This document shows positions 22,550 through 31,289 of a stretch of DNA of 36,122 nt, piece after piece. Origin of the DNA: Candidatus Omnitrophica bacterium CG11_big_fil_rev_8_21_14_0_20_63_9 (lineage in GTDB: Bacteria > Omnitrophota > Gorgyraeia > Aquiviventales > Aquiviventaceae). Numbering within the stretch: the first letter of the stretch is position 1; every line of letters starts with the position of its first letter. A program made the translations under genes and the position numbers. Below the pieces are notes generated by a model. That model had not been told where the DNA came from. It searched no databases and saw only the letters and a list, made by a program, of their open reading frames with translations. Location: NCBI GenBank assembly GCA_002796105.1, contig PCVX01000087.1, positions 1 to 36,122 of the forward strand, given 5' to 3'.

Positions 22550-24430
22550 ATGTTTGTGTTCGACCCCGGTCAGTATGCCCTCAGCTTGTACGCGCTGCCG
22601 ACGGCGGTGACGACGGTGCTCGTGCTCGTGCTGGGCATCGCCGTGCTCGCGCAGGAATGGCGCTCGCCGGTGGGGCTGGTGTTTTTCTGCGTCACCCTGG
22701 CGATCGGGATCTGGCAGTTCGCGTTTTCCTTCATGTACTGCGCCACGACCCCTCCCGTCGCGCTGCAATGGGCCAAGCTGGCCTATCTGGGCGTGCCGTT
22801 CATCCCGGTGGCTATCTTTCATTTCACGGTGGCAGTGCTGCGACGCTACGCGCGCTATCAACGCGCGATTTGGCTGGCCTGGATCACGTCGGCGGCGTGC
22901 GCCGCGGCGATCCTGAATACCGACCTGCTGGTCGCCGGCGTGTACCGGTACTGGTGGGGGTATTACCCCCGCTACGGGTGGCTCAGCGCGCCGTACCTGA
23001 TCTACTTCTTCGGTTTGATGATCTTCAGCCTGCGCCTGTTCTGGGTCGAGCACCGGCAGACGATTCCCGGCACGACCCATTGGCACCGGACCCGCGCCCT
23101 CCTCATCGCGTTCAGCATCGTGTACCTGGGCTCCTTCGACTATGTGGCCAAGTACGGCGTGGCGTTCTACCCCTTCGGCTATATCCCGGTGTGCGTGTTC
23201 GTGGTGCTGCTGGCGAGGGTGTTGTGGCGCTACCGCTTCGTCGACATCACGCCGGAGCTGGCCGCAAAACAGATCATCAACACCATGGTCAATCCGCTCA
23301 TGGTGTTGGATCGAGAGGGGTTGATCCGCATCGTGAACACGGCGAGCTGCCAATTGTTCGGCAAATCCGAAGTGGAGCTTGTGGGCCATCCGGTAGCCGC
23401 TGCCCATCCGGCGTTTCTTTCGCCGGACGACCTGCACGCGCTGCTGAAGCAAGACCGCGTGCACGATTACGAGCTCATGCTGCCGATGACGCCGCATGGC
23501 ACCAGAGTCGTGAGCCTCTCGGCCTCGGTCATGCGCGACCAGCGGCAGGAGCCGATGGCGACCGTGTGCATCCTCACCGATGTGACCGAGCGCAAGCGCG
23601 CCGAGCAGGAATTGCAGCGGGCGCATGGGGACCTGACGCAATCGCACGAAGAACTGAAGTCAGCACATTTGCAGTTGATCCAGGCGGCCAAGATGGAGTC
23701 GGTGGGTCGGCTGGCGGCCGGCGTGGCTCATGAAGTGAAGAACCCGCTGGCGGTGATCCTCCAAGGCGTGGATTACCTGTCCCGGCGGATTAACGGCGAT
23801 GGTGATGCCACCCTGGTTTTGCGCCACACCGCCGATGCCGTACGGCGGGCAGATTCGGTGATTCGGGGGTTGCTCGACTTTTCCACTTCGCGGGAGCTGG
23901 AGTTGAGCGCAGAAGATCTCAACAACATCGTGGAACAGGCTCTCCTGCTCGTCAAACATGAGCTGGACCGCTCGCACATCACGCTGCTGAAGCGGTGGAG
24001 CGAGCGGCTGCCGCGCGTCTACGTCGACCGGCATAAGATGGAGCAGGTCTTCGTGAACCTCATCATGAACGCGATTCAAGCCATGCCTGCGGGCGGCACG
24101 CTGGCGATTCGGACCTCGACCAAGCGGCTCACGGCGGCAGGGCATGACGTCGGCCAGCGCGGAGAAGACCGGTTCAAGGTCGGCGAGACGGTGGTCGTCG
24201 CGGAAATCGAGGATACCGGTCCTGGAATCCCAGAGAAATTTTTGGAGAAGGTCTTCGATCCGTTCTTCACGACGAAGCCAACCGGCAAAGGCACCGGATT
24301 AGGGCTGACCGTGACGAAGAAGATCATCGAGCTGCACGAAGGGATGATCGGCGTGGAGAATCGCGCTGAGGGCGGTGTGCGCGTCACGCTGACGCTGAAA
24401 GCCAAAGCGGGGCAGGGCGATGAGCAATAA
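22550..24430 (+). CDS. 7TM-type PAS histidine kinase
   Basis: A 626-residue membrane sensor kinase. Residues 1-228 hold about seven transmembrane helices, as in HisKA_7TM sensor modules (motifs W-Q-F-A-F-S-F and W-A-K-L-A-Y-L-G-V-P-F-I-P). A PAS domain follows (about 238-350, M-V-N-P-L-M-V-L-D-R-E-G), then HisKA with phosphoacceptor H394 in A-A-G-V-A-H-E-V-K-N-P-L-A and a HATPase_c domain: N507 in N-L-I-M-N-A-I-Q-A-M, then D-T-G-P-G-I-P and G-K-G-T-G-L-G-L. ATG 22550 lies 5 nt after AGGAGG, better than the upstream GTG 22544. The stop overlaps the first response regulator by 11 nt. Confidence 0.9.
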   Translation: MFVFDPGQYALSLYALPTAVTTVLVLVLGIAVLAQEWRSPVGLVFFCVTLAIGIWQFAFSFMYCATTPPVALQWAKLAYLGVPFIPVAIFHFTVAVLRRYARYQRAIWLAWITSAACAAAILNTDLLVAGVYRYWWGYYPRYGWLSAPYLIYFFGLMIFSLRLFWVEHRQTIPGTTHWHRTRALLIAFSIVYLGSFDYVAKYGVAFYPFGYIPVCVFVVLLARVLWRYRFVDITPELAAKQIINTMVNPLMVLDREGLIRIVNTASCQLFGKSEVELVGHPVAAAHPAFLSPDDLHALLKQDRVHDYELMLPMTPHGTRVVSLSASVMRDQRQEPMATVCILTDVTERKRAEQELQRAHGDLTQSHEELKSAHLQLIQAAKMESVGRLAAGVAHEVKNPLAVILQGVDYLSRRINGDGDATLVLRHTADAVRRADSVIRGLLDFSTSRELELSAEDLNNIVEQALLLVKHELDRSHITLLKRWSERLPRVYVDRHKMEQVFVNLIMNAIQAMPAGGTLAIRTSTKRLTAAGHDVGQRGEDRFKVGETVVVAEIEDTGPGIPEKFLEKVFDPFFTTKPTGKGTGLGLTVTKKIIELHEGMIGVENRAEGGVRVTLTLKAKAGQGDEQ

Positions 24431-24869
24431 ACGGCGCATTCTGCTGATCGATGACGAAGAGATCTTCACCCAGCTGCTCAAAGCGAATCTCGAGGCTACG
24501 GGCCGCTACACCGTGCAGGTGGAAAATCAGGGCTCGCTCGGACTGGCTGCTGCGCGCGCCTTTGCGCCTGACCTCATTCTGCTGGACGTGGTGATGCCGG
24601 ATATCGACGGCACGCAGCTCGCGATGGCGCTGCAGGCCGATCCCAAACTACAAGGGATGTCGATCGTCTACCTGACGGCGGTCGCTTCAAGCCGAAGCCC
24701 CCAAGCTTCCGCTCTGCGCGGCCAAACGGTGTTGGCCAAGCCAGTCGCAACCGAGGAGGTGCTGGCGTGCCTGGAGCGAATAACGCGCAAACTTGAACGC
24801 GATGCGGATTCGGGAGTGCTGTCCTCCGAGATGGCACCCTCTGTGGAGCTGACACAAGAGGAGGGATGA
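24420..24869 (+). CDS. Receiver-only response regulator 1
   Basis: A 149-residue CheY-like receiver domain without an output domain. D11/D12 form the acidic pocket, D56 is the phosphoacceptor (L-I-L-L-D-V-V-M-P-D-I-D-G), and T86 and K107 are the switch residues (Y-L-T, L-A-K-P-V). A polar tail of about 25 residues follows. It overlaps the kinase gene by 11 nt, so it is very probably its direct phosphorylation partner. Single-domain regulators act through protein contact or as phosphorelay steps. Confidence 0.9.
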   Translation: MSNKRRILLIDDEEIFTQLLKANLEATGRYTVQVENQGSLGLAAARAFAPDLILLDVVMPDIDGTQLAMALQADPKLQGMSIVYLTAVASSRSPQASALRGQTVLAKPVATEEVLACLERITRKLERDADSGVLSSEMAPSVELTQEEG

Positions 24870-24871
24870 CG

Positions 24872-25264
24872 ATGGCCACGACGAGACAGAGACGCATCCT
24901 GGTGGTTGAGGACGACGAGTCGCTGGCGCAGTTGCTGAAAATGGAGCTGCGCTCGGAGGGGTTCGACGTGCGCGTGGAGACGCGCGGCGCCTTGGCGCTG
25001 AGCTACGCGGCGGAGAATCCGCTGGATCTCGTGATCCTCGACCTCAAGTTGCCGGACATCAGCGGCTACGAGGTCGCGAAGGAGCTGCGCAAGCTGTACC
25101 ATCCCTGGGTGTTGCCGGTCCTGATGCTGACCGGCATGGATAAGCCAGCGGACCAGCTGCGCGGATTCGCGCACGGCGCGGACGCGTACCTGGTCAAGCC
25201 TTACGACCCGGAAGAATTCCGCAAGACCGTGGCGCTACTCCTGGGCGAACCGGCAAAAAATTAA
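24872..25264 (+). CDS. Receiver-only response regulator 2
   Basis: A 130-residue CheY-like receiver with all key residues: D14/D15, phosphoacceptor D57 (L-V-I-L-D-L-K-L-P-D-I-S-G-Y-E), T87 (L-M-L-T-G) and K109 (Y-L-V-K-P-Y-D). No DNA-binding domain is attached. I chose ATG 24872, seven nt after AGGAGG; ATG 24866 (sharing ATGA with the upstream stop) is too close to that site. It is the last gene of the kinase operon. Confidence 0.9.
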   Translation: MATTRQRRILVVEDDESLAQLLKMELRSEGFDVRVETRGALALSYAAENPLDLVILDLKLPDISGYEVAKELRKLYHPWVLPVLMLTGMDKPADQLRGFAHGADAYLVKPYDPEEFRKTVALLLGEPAKN

Positions 25265-25266
25265 TT

Positions 25267-25293
25267 AATAAGAAACCACGGTGTTATCTTATT
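25267..25293 (+). terminator. Weak AT-rich hairpin after the kinase operon
   Basis: AATAAGA (25267-25273) pairs with TCTTATT (25287-25293) around a 13-nt loop containing ACC/GGT; CTTATTT provides a short T-rich end. It begins directly after the stop codon. This is a weak candidate. Confidence 0.35.
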
Positions 25294-25365
25294 TCCTGAC
25301 ACTTTGTCTGGATCGTGCCACAGCCGCCTGGGGCGGGAAGTGGGGCCAAAAGGCATTATATTTCC

Positions 25366-25394
25366 TTATGCAAGCTTAAATTGTAAGGTATAAT
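25366..25394 (+). promoter_or_regulatory. Promoter of the FeeM-like gene
   Basis: A perfect TATAAT (25389-25394) lies 17 nt after TTATGC (25366-25371). The -10 box is inside TATAATGC (25389-25396), the inverted partner of GCATTATA at 25353-25360, so a symmetric protein may bind across the promoter. The 143-nt gap is clearly more AT-rich than its surroundings. Confidence 0.5.
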
Positions 25395-25458
25395 GCTTCA
25401 ATAAATTTTGGCACAGGACATGCTTCCTCTGTGTGTGGGAGCACAGAGGAGCAACGTG

Positions 25459-26355
25459 GTGGCAAGGTTGCAACGCCTTTACAACACAATACCAAACGCT
25501 CTTGATGACGCCTCCACCCCACTGGAGAGCGTCAGCTTCCGCGTCGCGGAAACGGTGCACGATTTGAAGGCCGCGACGCGCCTAGTATACCGCGAGTACG
25601 TGCGGCGCGGCTACGTCAAGCCCAACCCCTCCGAACTGAAGCTCTCCTTGTTCCACGCGCTGCCGGAAACGACCACCTTCATTGCCGAGCACCAGGAGTA
25701 CGGCGTGGTCGGCACCGTTGCGCTCATCGAAGATTCTCCGCTGGGATTGCCGATGGACGAAGCGTACCAGCCGGAGCTGAACGCGCTGCGCCGCGATAAC
25801 CAGCACCTTGCCGAAATCTCCATGCTGACCTTCGCCCAGGCCGTGCGGCGCCCGCGGACCGGCCTGGCGGCGTTCCGGGCGACGCAGCTGCTGATGGCCA
25901 TGCATCTGTTCAAAGTGATGTTCGACTACTTGCGCAAATGCACGACGGTCAGCGAATTAGTCGCCTGCTTCAATCCGCGCCACGATATTTTGTACGAGTT
26001 TCTCGGGTTGCGGCGGCTGGGCGGGTTGCGGCCGTATTCCGTGGTCAACGGCAAGCCCTCGACCGCGCGCCGCCTGAACGTCGCCGAGACCGAGCGGCTT
26101 GCCGAGCGTGAGCCGGTGATCCGATTTTTCTACCAGGCGCCGCGGCCGGCGGACGTCTTTGCGAACCGGCTGCAATTGACGGCGGATCACTTAAGCGAAT
26201 TGTTCGTGCGATCGTCCTCAGTGTTTGCCAGCGCTTCGCCCTCCGAGCTGGCATACTTGCAGCAACGCTACGGCTGCCCGCTCATCGAAGAAGCGGACCT
26301 CACGACACCAGCCCCCGAATCACCGTCCTTCGAATCGCTGCCCCTGCCTCAGTAG
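25459..26355 (+). CDS. FeeM-type N-acyl amino acid synthase-like acyltransferase
   Basis: A 298-residue GNAT-fold protein related to FeeM N-acyl amino acid synthases and more distantly to LuxI-type autoinducer synthases. Visible features: A-T-R-L-V-Y-R-E-Y-V-R-R-G-Y near the N-terminus, G-V-V-G-T-V-A-L-I-E-D-S-P-L-G-L-P-M-D, then L-R-R-D-N-Q-H-L-A-E-I-S-M-L, and F-N-P-R-H-D-I-L-Y-E-F-L-G-L. The family joins an acyl chain from acyl-ACP to an amino acid. I placed the start at GTG 25459, seven nt after GAGGAG; in-frame ATG 25420 and TTG 25408 are alternatives without a good site. It has its own promoter and follows the two-component operon. Confidence 0.8.
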   Translation: MARLQRLYNTIPNALDDASTPLESVSFRVAETVHDLKAATRLVYREYVRRGYVKPNPSELKLSLFHALPETTTFIAEHQEYGVVGTVALIEDSPLGLPMDEAYQPELNALRRDNQHLAEISMLTFAQAVRRPRTGLAAFRATQLLMAMHLFKVMFDYLRKCTTVSELVACFNPRHDILYEFLGLRRLGGLRPYSVVNGKPSTARRLNVAETERLAEREPVIRFFYQAPRPADVFANRLQLTADHLSELFVRSSSVFASASPSELAYLQQRYGCPLIEEADLTTPAPESPSFESLPLPQ

Positions 26356-26388
26356 CGCTTTCCGCACAACCCCGCTACAATACGGACC

Positions 26389-26646
26389 ATGGCGCGCGTG
26401 ATTGACGTCCTTGGCCTGTTGGCGGCGGTGGCGATGCCGCTGTGGAACATTCCCCTGATCCTCAGGCTGGAACGCCGCCGCTCCTCCAAAGACATCAGCC
26501 TCACCTGGGCGCTGGGCGTTTTTGGGTGCATCCTGCTGATGCTGCCATCCGGCTTGCTCTCGCCCGATCCGGTGTTCCGCGTCTTTTCCGCGGTCAATAG
26601 TGTGCTGTTCGCAGGCGTGGTGGTGCAGGTGTGGCGCTTCCGCTGA
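26389..26646 (+). CDS. PQ-loop / SemiSWEET-like membrane protein
   Basis: An 85-residue protein with three transmembrane helices, the single triple-helix bundle of SemiSWEET and PQ-loop proteins. The loop motif is P-L-W-N-I-P-L-I-L-R-L-E-R-R-R-S-S-K-D-I-S-L-T-W. SemiSWEETs dimerise to carry sugars, but short PQ-loop proteins with other or unknown substrates are common. A TACAAT hexamer (26376-26381) sits 7 nt before the ATG and no ribosome-binding site is seen, so a leaderless mRNA is possible. Confidence 0.75.
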   Translation: MARVIDVLGLLAAVAMPLWNIPLILRLERRRSSKDISLTWALGVFGCILLMLPSGLLSPDPVFRVFSAVNSVLFAGVVVQVWRFR

Positions 26647-26732
26647 AGGATTTCTGCTGCGCCTACGGCCTGGACAGGCTAGAATAATATGCTTTCGCAC
26701 GGATCCCAGTCACGTTTACCCCAGGCCAGACC

Positions 26733-29700
26733 ATGCCTAACCACCGGACGCACGGACACATAGGACTCTACCGCGCGGCGTACGAGCACGACGCCTGCGG
26801 GGTGGGCTTTGTCGCCTCGATCGAGGGGCAGGCCACCCATGCGATCGTGCAATCGGCAGTGCAGTGCGTGTGCAACGTCACGCACCGGGGCGCGCTCTCC
26901 GCGGATGCCAAGACCGGCGATGGGGCCGGGATTCTCACCCAGATCCCGCACCAGTTGTTCGCCAAAGTGCTGCGGCAACTGAAAGCTCCAGGGGTGGATC
27001 CGGGCGACCTGGGGGTGGGAGTGATCTTCTTTCCCCGGGATGCCAAGGCCCGGGCGAGCGCGAAGAAGATCGTGGAAGCCGAGGTCGCGGCGCGCAAGGT
27101 GCAGCTGCTGGGCTGGCGCGACGTGCCGGTCAACCCCGGTGTGCTGGGCGAGCAGGCGCAAGCCACGCTGCCGGTCATCCAACACCTGCTGTTGGAACGG
27201 CCGCACACGATCGACCCGGAGCATTTCGAGCGCACGCTCTTTTTGATCCGCCGCCGCATCGAGCTGGCCTGGGAGCGCGCAGGCATCGCGGACGCGTACA
27301 TCCCTTCGTTCTCCTGTCGCACGATTGCCTACAAGGGTCTGCTCGTCGCGCCGCAGCTGCCGCTGTTCTATCGCGACCTGTCCGACCTTGATTACACCTC
27401 AGCGATTGCGGTCTTCCACCAGCGCTATTCGACCAACACCTTCCCGAACTGGTTCCTCGCGCAGCCGTTCCGTTTTTTGGGACACAACGGCGAGATCAAC
27501 ACGCTCCAAGGAAACCGCAATTGGATGGCCGCGCGCGAGCCGGAGTTGGCCTCCAAGTTGTGGGGCAAGGAGCTGGCCGAACTGCTGCCGATCGTACAGC
27601 CGGGCGGCTCGGACTCGATGAGCCTGGACAACGTGCTCGAGCTGCTGGTGATGTCAGGCCGCGATTTGCTGCACGCGATGATGATGCTCGTGCCGGATGC
27701 CTGGCAGGGTATGCGCGACATCGATATCGAGCCCGCCGTCAAAGCGTTTTACCAATACCACGCGATGCTCATGGAGCCGTGGGACGGCCCGGCCGCGCTC
27801 GCGTTCACCGACGGCACGGTGGTGGGCGCGACGCTGGACCGTAACGGCCTGCGGCCTGCCCGCTATTGGGTGACGAAGGACCGGCTGGTCATCATGGCTT
27901 CCGAGGTGGGTGTGGTCGAGGTTGATCCGTCCAACATCGTGGAGAAAGGGCGTCTTGGGCCCGGCCACGTGTTTGCCGTGGATACGAAGCGCAAGCGGCT
28001 GCTGCGCAACGATGAGCTCAAGCGGGAATACGCCTCGGTCAAGCCGTACGCGGAGTGGGTGAAACAGAGCGTCGTTCCGGTGCAGGAGATCCTCAACGGC
28101 AACATCGCCGATGAAGTCATCGTGGAGCCCGAGTCGCTCACCCGCCATCAGATCGCCTTCGGGTACACCAACGAAGAGCTGCAGATGGTCATCGAGCCGA
28201 TGGTCAAGAGCGGCAAGGAAGCCATCTGGTCGATGGGCGATGACGCGCCGCTGTCGGCGCTCTCCGGCAAGCCGAAGCCGCTCTTCACGTATTTCAAGCA
28301 GCTCTTCGCGCAGGTGACGAACCCGCCGATCGACCCGATCCGCGAAGAGCTGGTGATGTCGCTCAACACGATCCTGGGCGCGCGGGCGAACCTGCTGCAG
28401 GACGGCCCGGCCTCGAAGCGCGTGGTGCGCGTGACGAGCCCGGTGCTGAGCCCGCAGGAGTTTTCCGCGATCCGCTCGCTGCGCAAACCGGACCTGAAAT
28501 CGGCGGTGGTCTCGCTGCTCTTTGAGACCGCCACGGGCGCGGCAGGGCTGCGCGCGGCGCTGGCCAGGGTCCGTGAGGATGCGGTCAAGGCGGTGGATGG
28601 CGGGGCGACGATTCTCATCTTGAGCGACCGCGGCATCGACGCGCAGCACGCGGCGATCCCCACGCTGCTGGCGACCAGCGCGGTGCACCATCACTTGATC
28701 CGCACCGGCCGGCGCATGAAGGCGACGATCGTCATCGAAAGCGGGGATGTGCACGAGGTGCACCAGGTCGCGTGCCTGATCGGCTATGGTGCCTCGGCGG
28801 TGTACCCTTACCTGTTGTACCAGACGATCAAGGCGATGGAGCAAGCACAGCGCCTGGGCGCTGAAACGTTCGATCAAGCCTTTGCCCACTACCGCAAGGC
28901 GGTCGAGCAGGGCGTGCTGAAGATCATGTCGAAGATGGGGATTTCGACGATCGGCAGCTACCGCGGCGCGCAGATCTTCGAAGCGCTGGGGATCGGCAAG
29001 GACGTCATCGACGAGTGCTTCCCGGGCACGCCCTCGCGCATCGGCGGCGTGGGCTACGAGCAGCTTGCCGAGGAAGTGCTCGCCTGGCACCGCGAGGCCT
29101 ATCAGGCCGAGGGCACGCTCCACCTGGATGACGGCGGCTTCTACAAGTACCGCCGCGACGGCGAGTATCACGCCTTCAATCCGGAGATGGTGCGCTTCCT
29201 GCAGCAGTCCATCAAGGCCAACGACTACGCGATCTACAAGAAATTCGCCGAGAGCGTGAACACCCGGCCGCCGACCGCGCTGCGCGACTTGCTCGACGTG
29301 AAGCCGCTGGGCAAGCCCGTGCCCATCGATGAGGTCGAGCCGGTGGAGGCGATCACGAAGCGTTTTGCGACCGCGAGCATCTCCTATGGCGCGCTCTCGC
29401 TTGAGGCGCATCAGACGCTGACGATCGCCATGAACCGCATCGGCGGCAAGTCCGGTTCGGGCGAGGGCGGGGAAGATCCGGCGCGCTATCACCCCACCGA
29501 CCCGAACATGGACCGCAACTCACGGATCAAGCAGGTCGCGTCGGGGCGCTTTGGCGTCACGCCGGAATACCTCATGTCGGCGAGCGAGCTGGAAATCAAA
29601 ATGGCGCAGGGCTCCAAGCCCGGCGAGGGCGGCCAGCTGCCGGGCCACAAGGTATCGGAGGACATCGCGCGCGTGCGGCATACGATCCCGGGGATTTCGC

Positions 29701-31238
29701 TGATCTCGCCACCCCCGCACCATGACATCTACTCGATCGAAGACCTCGCACAGCTCATCTACGATTTGAAGATGATCAACCCGACCGCGCGCGTAAACGT
29801 GAAGCTTGTCTCCGAGGCGGGCGTGGGCACGATCGCGGCCGGCGTGGCCAAGGGCCATGCGGATACGATTTTGATTTCCGGCCATGACGGCGGCACCGGT
29901 GCGAGCCCCTTGAGCTCGATCAAGAACGCCGGACTGCCGTGGGAGCTGGGCTTGGCGGAAACGCAGCAGACGCTGCGGCTCAACGGGCTGCGCGAGCGCG
30001 TGGTGCTGCGCGCCGACGGCGGCATGAAGACCGGGCGCGACTTGCTGCTGGCGGCGGTGTTCGGCGCGGAAGAGTTCGGGTTCGGCACCGCGGCGGTGGT
30101 GGCGACCGGCTGCGTGATGACGCGGCAGTGCCATCTCAACACCTGTCCCGTGGGGGTGGCCACGCAAGACGCGAAGCTGCGGGCGCGCTACACCGGCACG
30201 CCGGAAATGGTGGCCAACTACATGCGCTTTGTGGCGCAGGAGCTGCGCGAGTACATGGCAGCACTTGGCGCGCGTACGCTGGACGAATTGATCGGGCGCA
30301 CCGAGCTGCTCACGCGGCGCCAGCGCACCGACCTGCCGCCGAAAGCGAAAACGGTGAACCTCGAGAGCCTCATGGCGACGGTCGATGCCGGCCCGCGCAT
30401 GCACACGGTGGCGCGCAACGACCGGGCGCACGATGAGCCGCTCGATGACCAGCTGCTGATCGATGCGAAGCCGGCGCTGGACTCAAAAACGAAAGTGAAG
30501 CTGAGCTACCCGATCCGCAACATCCATCGCACCGTGGGCGCGCGGCTGTCCGGCGCAATCGCCAAGCGCTACGGCGACCAGGGGCTGCCGACCGCGACGG
30601 TCGACGTGACGTTGCGCGGCGTGGCCGGGCAAAGCTTCGGCGCCTTTTGCATCAATGGGCTGCGCCTGGCGCTGATCGGCGAAGCCAACGATTATGTCGG
30701 CAAGGGGATGGCGGGCGGCGAGCTGATCATCCGGCCGCCGGATGAGTCGGGCTATGCGTGGCATCAAAACGTGATCATCGGGAATACGTGTTTGTACGGC
30801 GCGACCGGCGGCGTGCTGTATGCGGCGGGCCGGGGTGGCGAGCGGTTTGCGGTGCGCAACTCAGGCGCCATCGCGGTCGTCGAAGGCCTGGGCGACCACG
30901 GCTGCGAGTACATGACCGGCGGGATCGTGCTGGTGCTGGGGCAGACCGGGCGCAACTTCGGCGCGGGCATGACCGGCGGGCGCGCGTACGTGCTCGACCG
31001 GGAGCGCGTGTTCGAGAAGCGGGTCAACTTGGAGTTGGTGGAGCTGGACCGGCTGGAACACACCGAAGACATCAACAACATCCGCACCTTGCTTGAGCGG
31101 CACTTCATCGCGACCCAAAGCAGCCACGCGCTGAACATCCTGACGGACTGGGATGACTTCCAGGAGCTGTTCTGGATCGTCATCCCGCGCGGAAGCGGTG
31201 CGCGGCTTGACCAGGTGGTCAGCGCCAAAGAAGGCTGA
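26733..31238 (+). CDS. gltB: Glutamate synthase large subunit
   Basis: A full-length 1501-residue GltB. The N-terminal glutaminase domain has C22 in Y-E-H-D-A-C-G-V-G-F; the leader before it is normally removed. The central and FMN domains carry S-I-S-Y-G-A-L-S and G-G-K-S-G-S-G-E-G-G-E-D. The [3Fe-4S] ligands are C1127, C1133 and C1138 in the C-V-M-T-R-Q-C-H-L-N-T-C-P motif. The C-terminal Gly-rich GXGXG domain (G-G-E-L-I-I-R-P, G-A-T-G-G) closes it. It makes glutamate from glutamine and 2-oxoglutarate. No gltD (NAD(P)H subunit) is in the window, so the electron donor may be encoded elsewhere or be ferredoxin. Confidence 0.96.
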   Translation: MPNHRTHGHIGLYRAAYEHDACGVGFVASIEGQATHAIVQSAVQCVCNVTHRGALSADAKTGDGAGILTQIPHQLFAKVLRQLKAPGVDPGDLGVGVIFFPRDAKARASAKKIVEAEVAARKVQLLGWRDVPVNPGVLGEQAQATLPVIQHLLLERPHTIDPEHFERTLFLIRRRIELAWERAGIADAYIPSFSCRTIAYKGLLVAPQLPLFYRDLSDLDYTSAIAVFHQRYSTNTFPNWFLAQPFRFLGHNGEINTLQGNRNWMAAREPELASKLWGKELAELLPIVQPGGSDSMSLDNVLELLVMSGRDLLHAMMMLVPDAWQGMRDIDIEPAVKAFYQYHAMLMEPWDGPAALAFTDGTVVGATLDRNGLRPARYWVTKDRLVIMASEVGVVEVDPSNIVEKGRLGPGHVFAVDTKRKRLLRNDELKREYASVKPYAEWVKQSVVPVQEILNGNIADEVIVEPESLTRHQIAFGYTNEELQMVIEPMVKSGKEAIWSMGDDAPLSALSGKPKPLFTYFKQLFAQVTNPPIDPIREELVMSLNTILGARANLLQDGPASKRVVRVTSPVLSPQEFSAIRSLRKPDLKSAVVSLLFETATGAAGLRAALARVREDAVKAVDGGATILILSDRGIDAQHAAIPTLLATSAVHHHLIRTGRRMKATIVIESGDVHEVHQVACLIGYGASAVYPYLLYQTIKAMEQAQRLGAETFDQAFAHYRKAVEQGVLKIMSKMGISTIGSYRGAQIFEALGIGKDVIDECFPGTPSRIGGVGYEQLAEEVLAWHREAYQAEGTLHLDDGGFYKYRRDGEYHAFNPEMVRFLQQSIKANDYAIYKKFAESVNTRPPTALRDLLDVKPLGKPVPIDEVEPVEAITKRFATASISYGALSLEAHQTLTIAMNRIGGKSGSGEGGEDPARYHPTDPNMDRNSRIKQVASGRFGVTPEYLMSASELEIKMAQGSKPGEGGQLPGHKVSEDIARVRHTIPGISLISPPPHHDIYSIEDLAQLIYDLKMINPTARVNVKLVSEAGVGTIAAGVAKGHADTILISGHDGGTGASPLSSIKNAGLPWELGLAETQQTLRLNGLRERVVLRADGGMKTGRDLLLAAVFGAEEFGFGTAAVVATGCVMTRQCHLNTCPVGVATQDAKLRARYTGTPEMVANYMRFVAQELREYMAALGARTLDELIGRTELLTRRQRTDLPPKAKTVNLESLMATVDAGPRMHTVARNDRAHDEPLDDQLLIDAKPALDSKTKVKLSYPIRNIHRTVGARLSGAIAKRYGDQGLPTATVDVTLRGVAGQSFGAFCINGLRLALIGEANDYVGKGMAGGELIIRPPDESGYAWHQNVIIGNTCLYGATGGVLYAAGRGGERFAVRNSGAIAVVEGLGDHGCEYMTGGIVLVLGQTGRNFGAGMTGGRAYVLDRERVFEKRVNLELVELDRLEHTEDINNIRTLLERHFIATQSSHALNILTDWDDFQELFWIVIPRGSGARLDQVVSAKEG

Positions 31239-31289
31239 TTTCCGGTTCTCCATTCTGTCGTCACTGCACGTTTCCTTCCGAAAGACACG

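Noticed and set aside
22471-23733. A 420-codon + strand frame overlapping the kinase gene
   Set aside because: It runs over the operator and the kinase 7TM region and is Arg/Gly/Ala-rich; the kinase frame has recognisable domains.
27654-29492. A 612-codon open frame on the - strand
   Set aside because: It is antisense to gltB, an unmistakable gene; the Arg/His-rich translation is the usual shadow in high-GC DNA.
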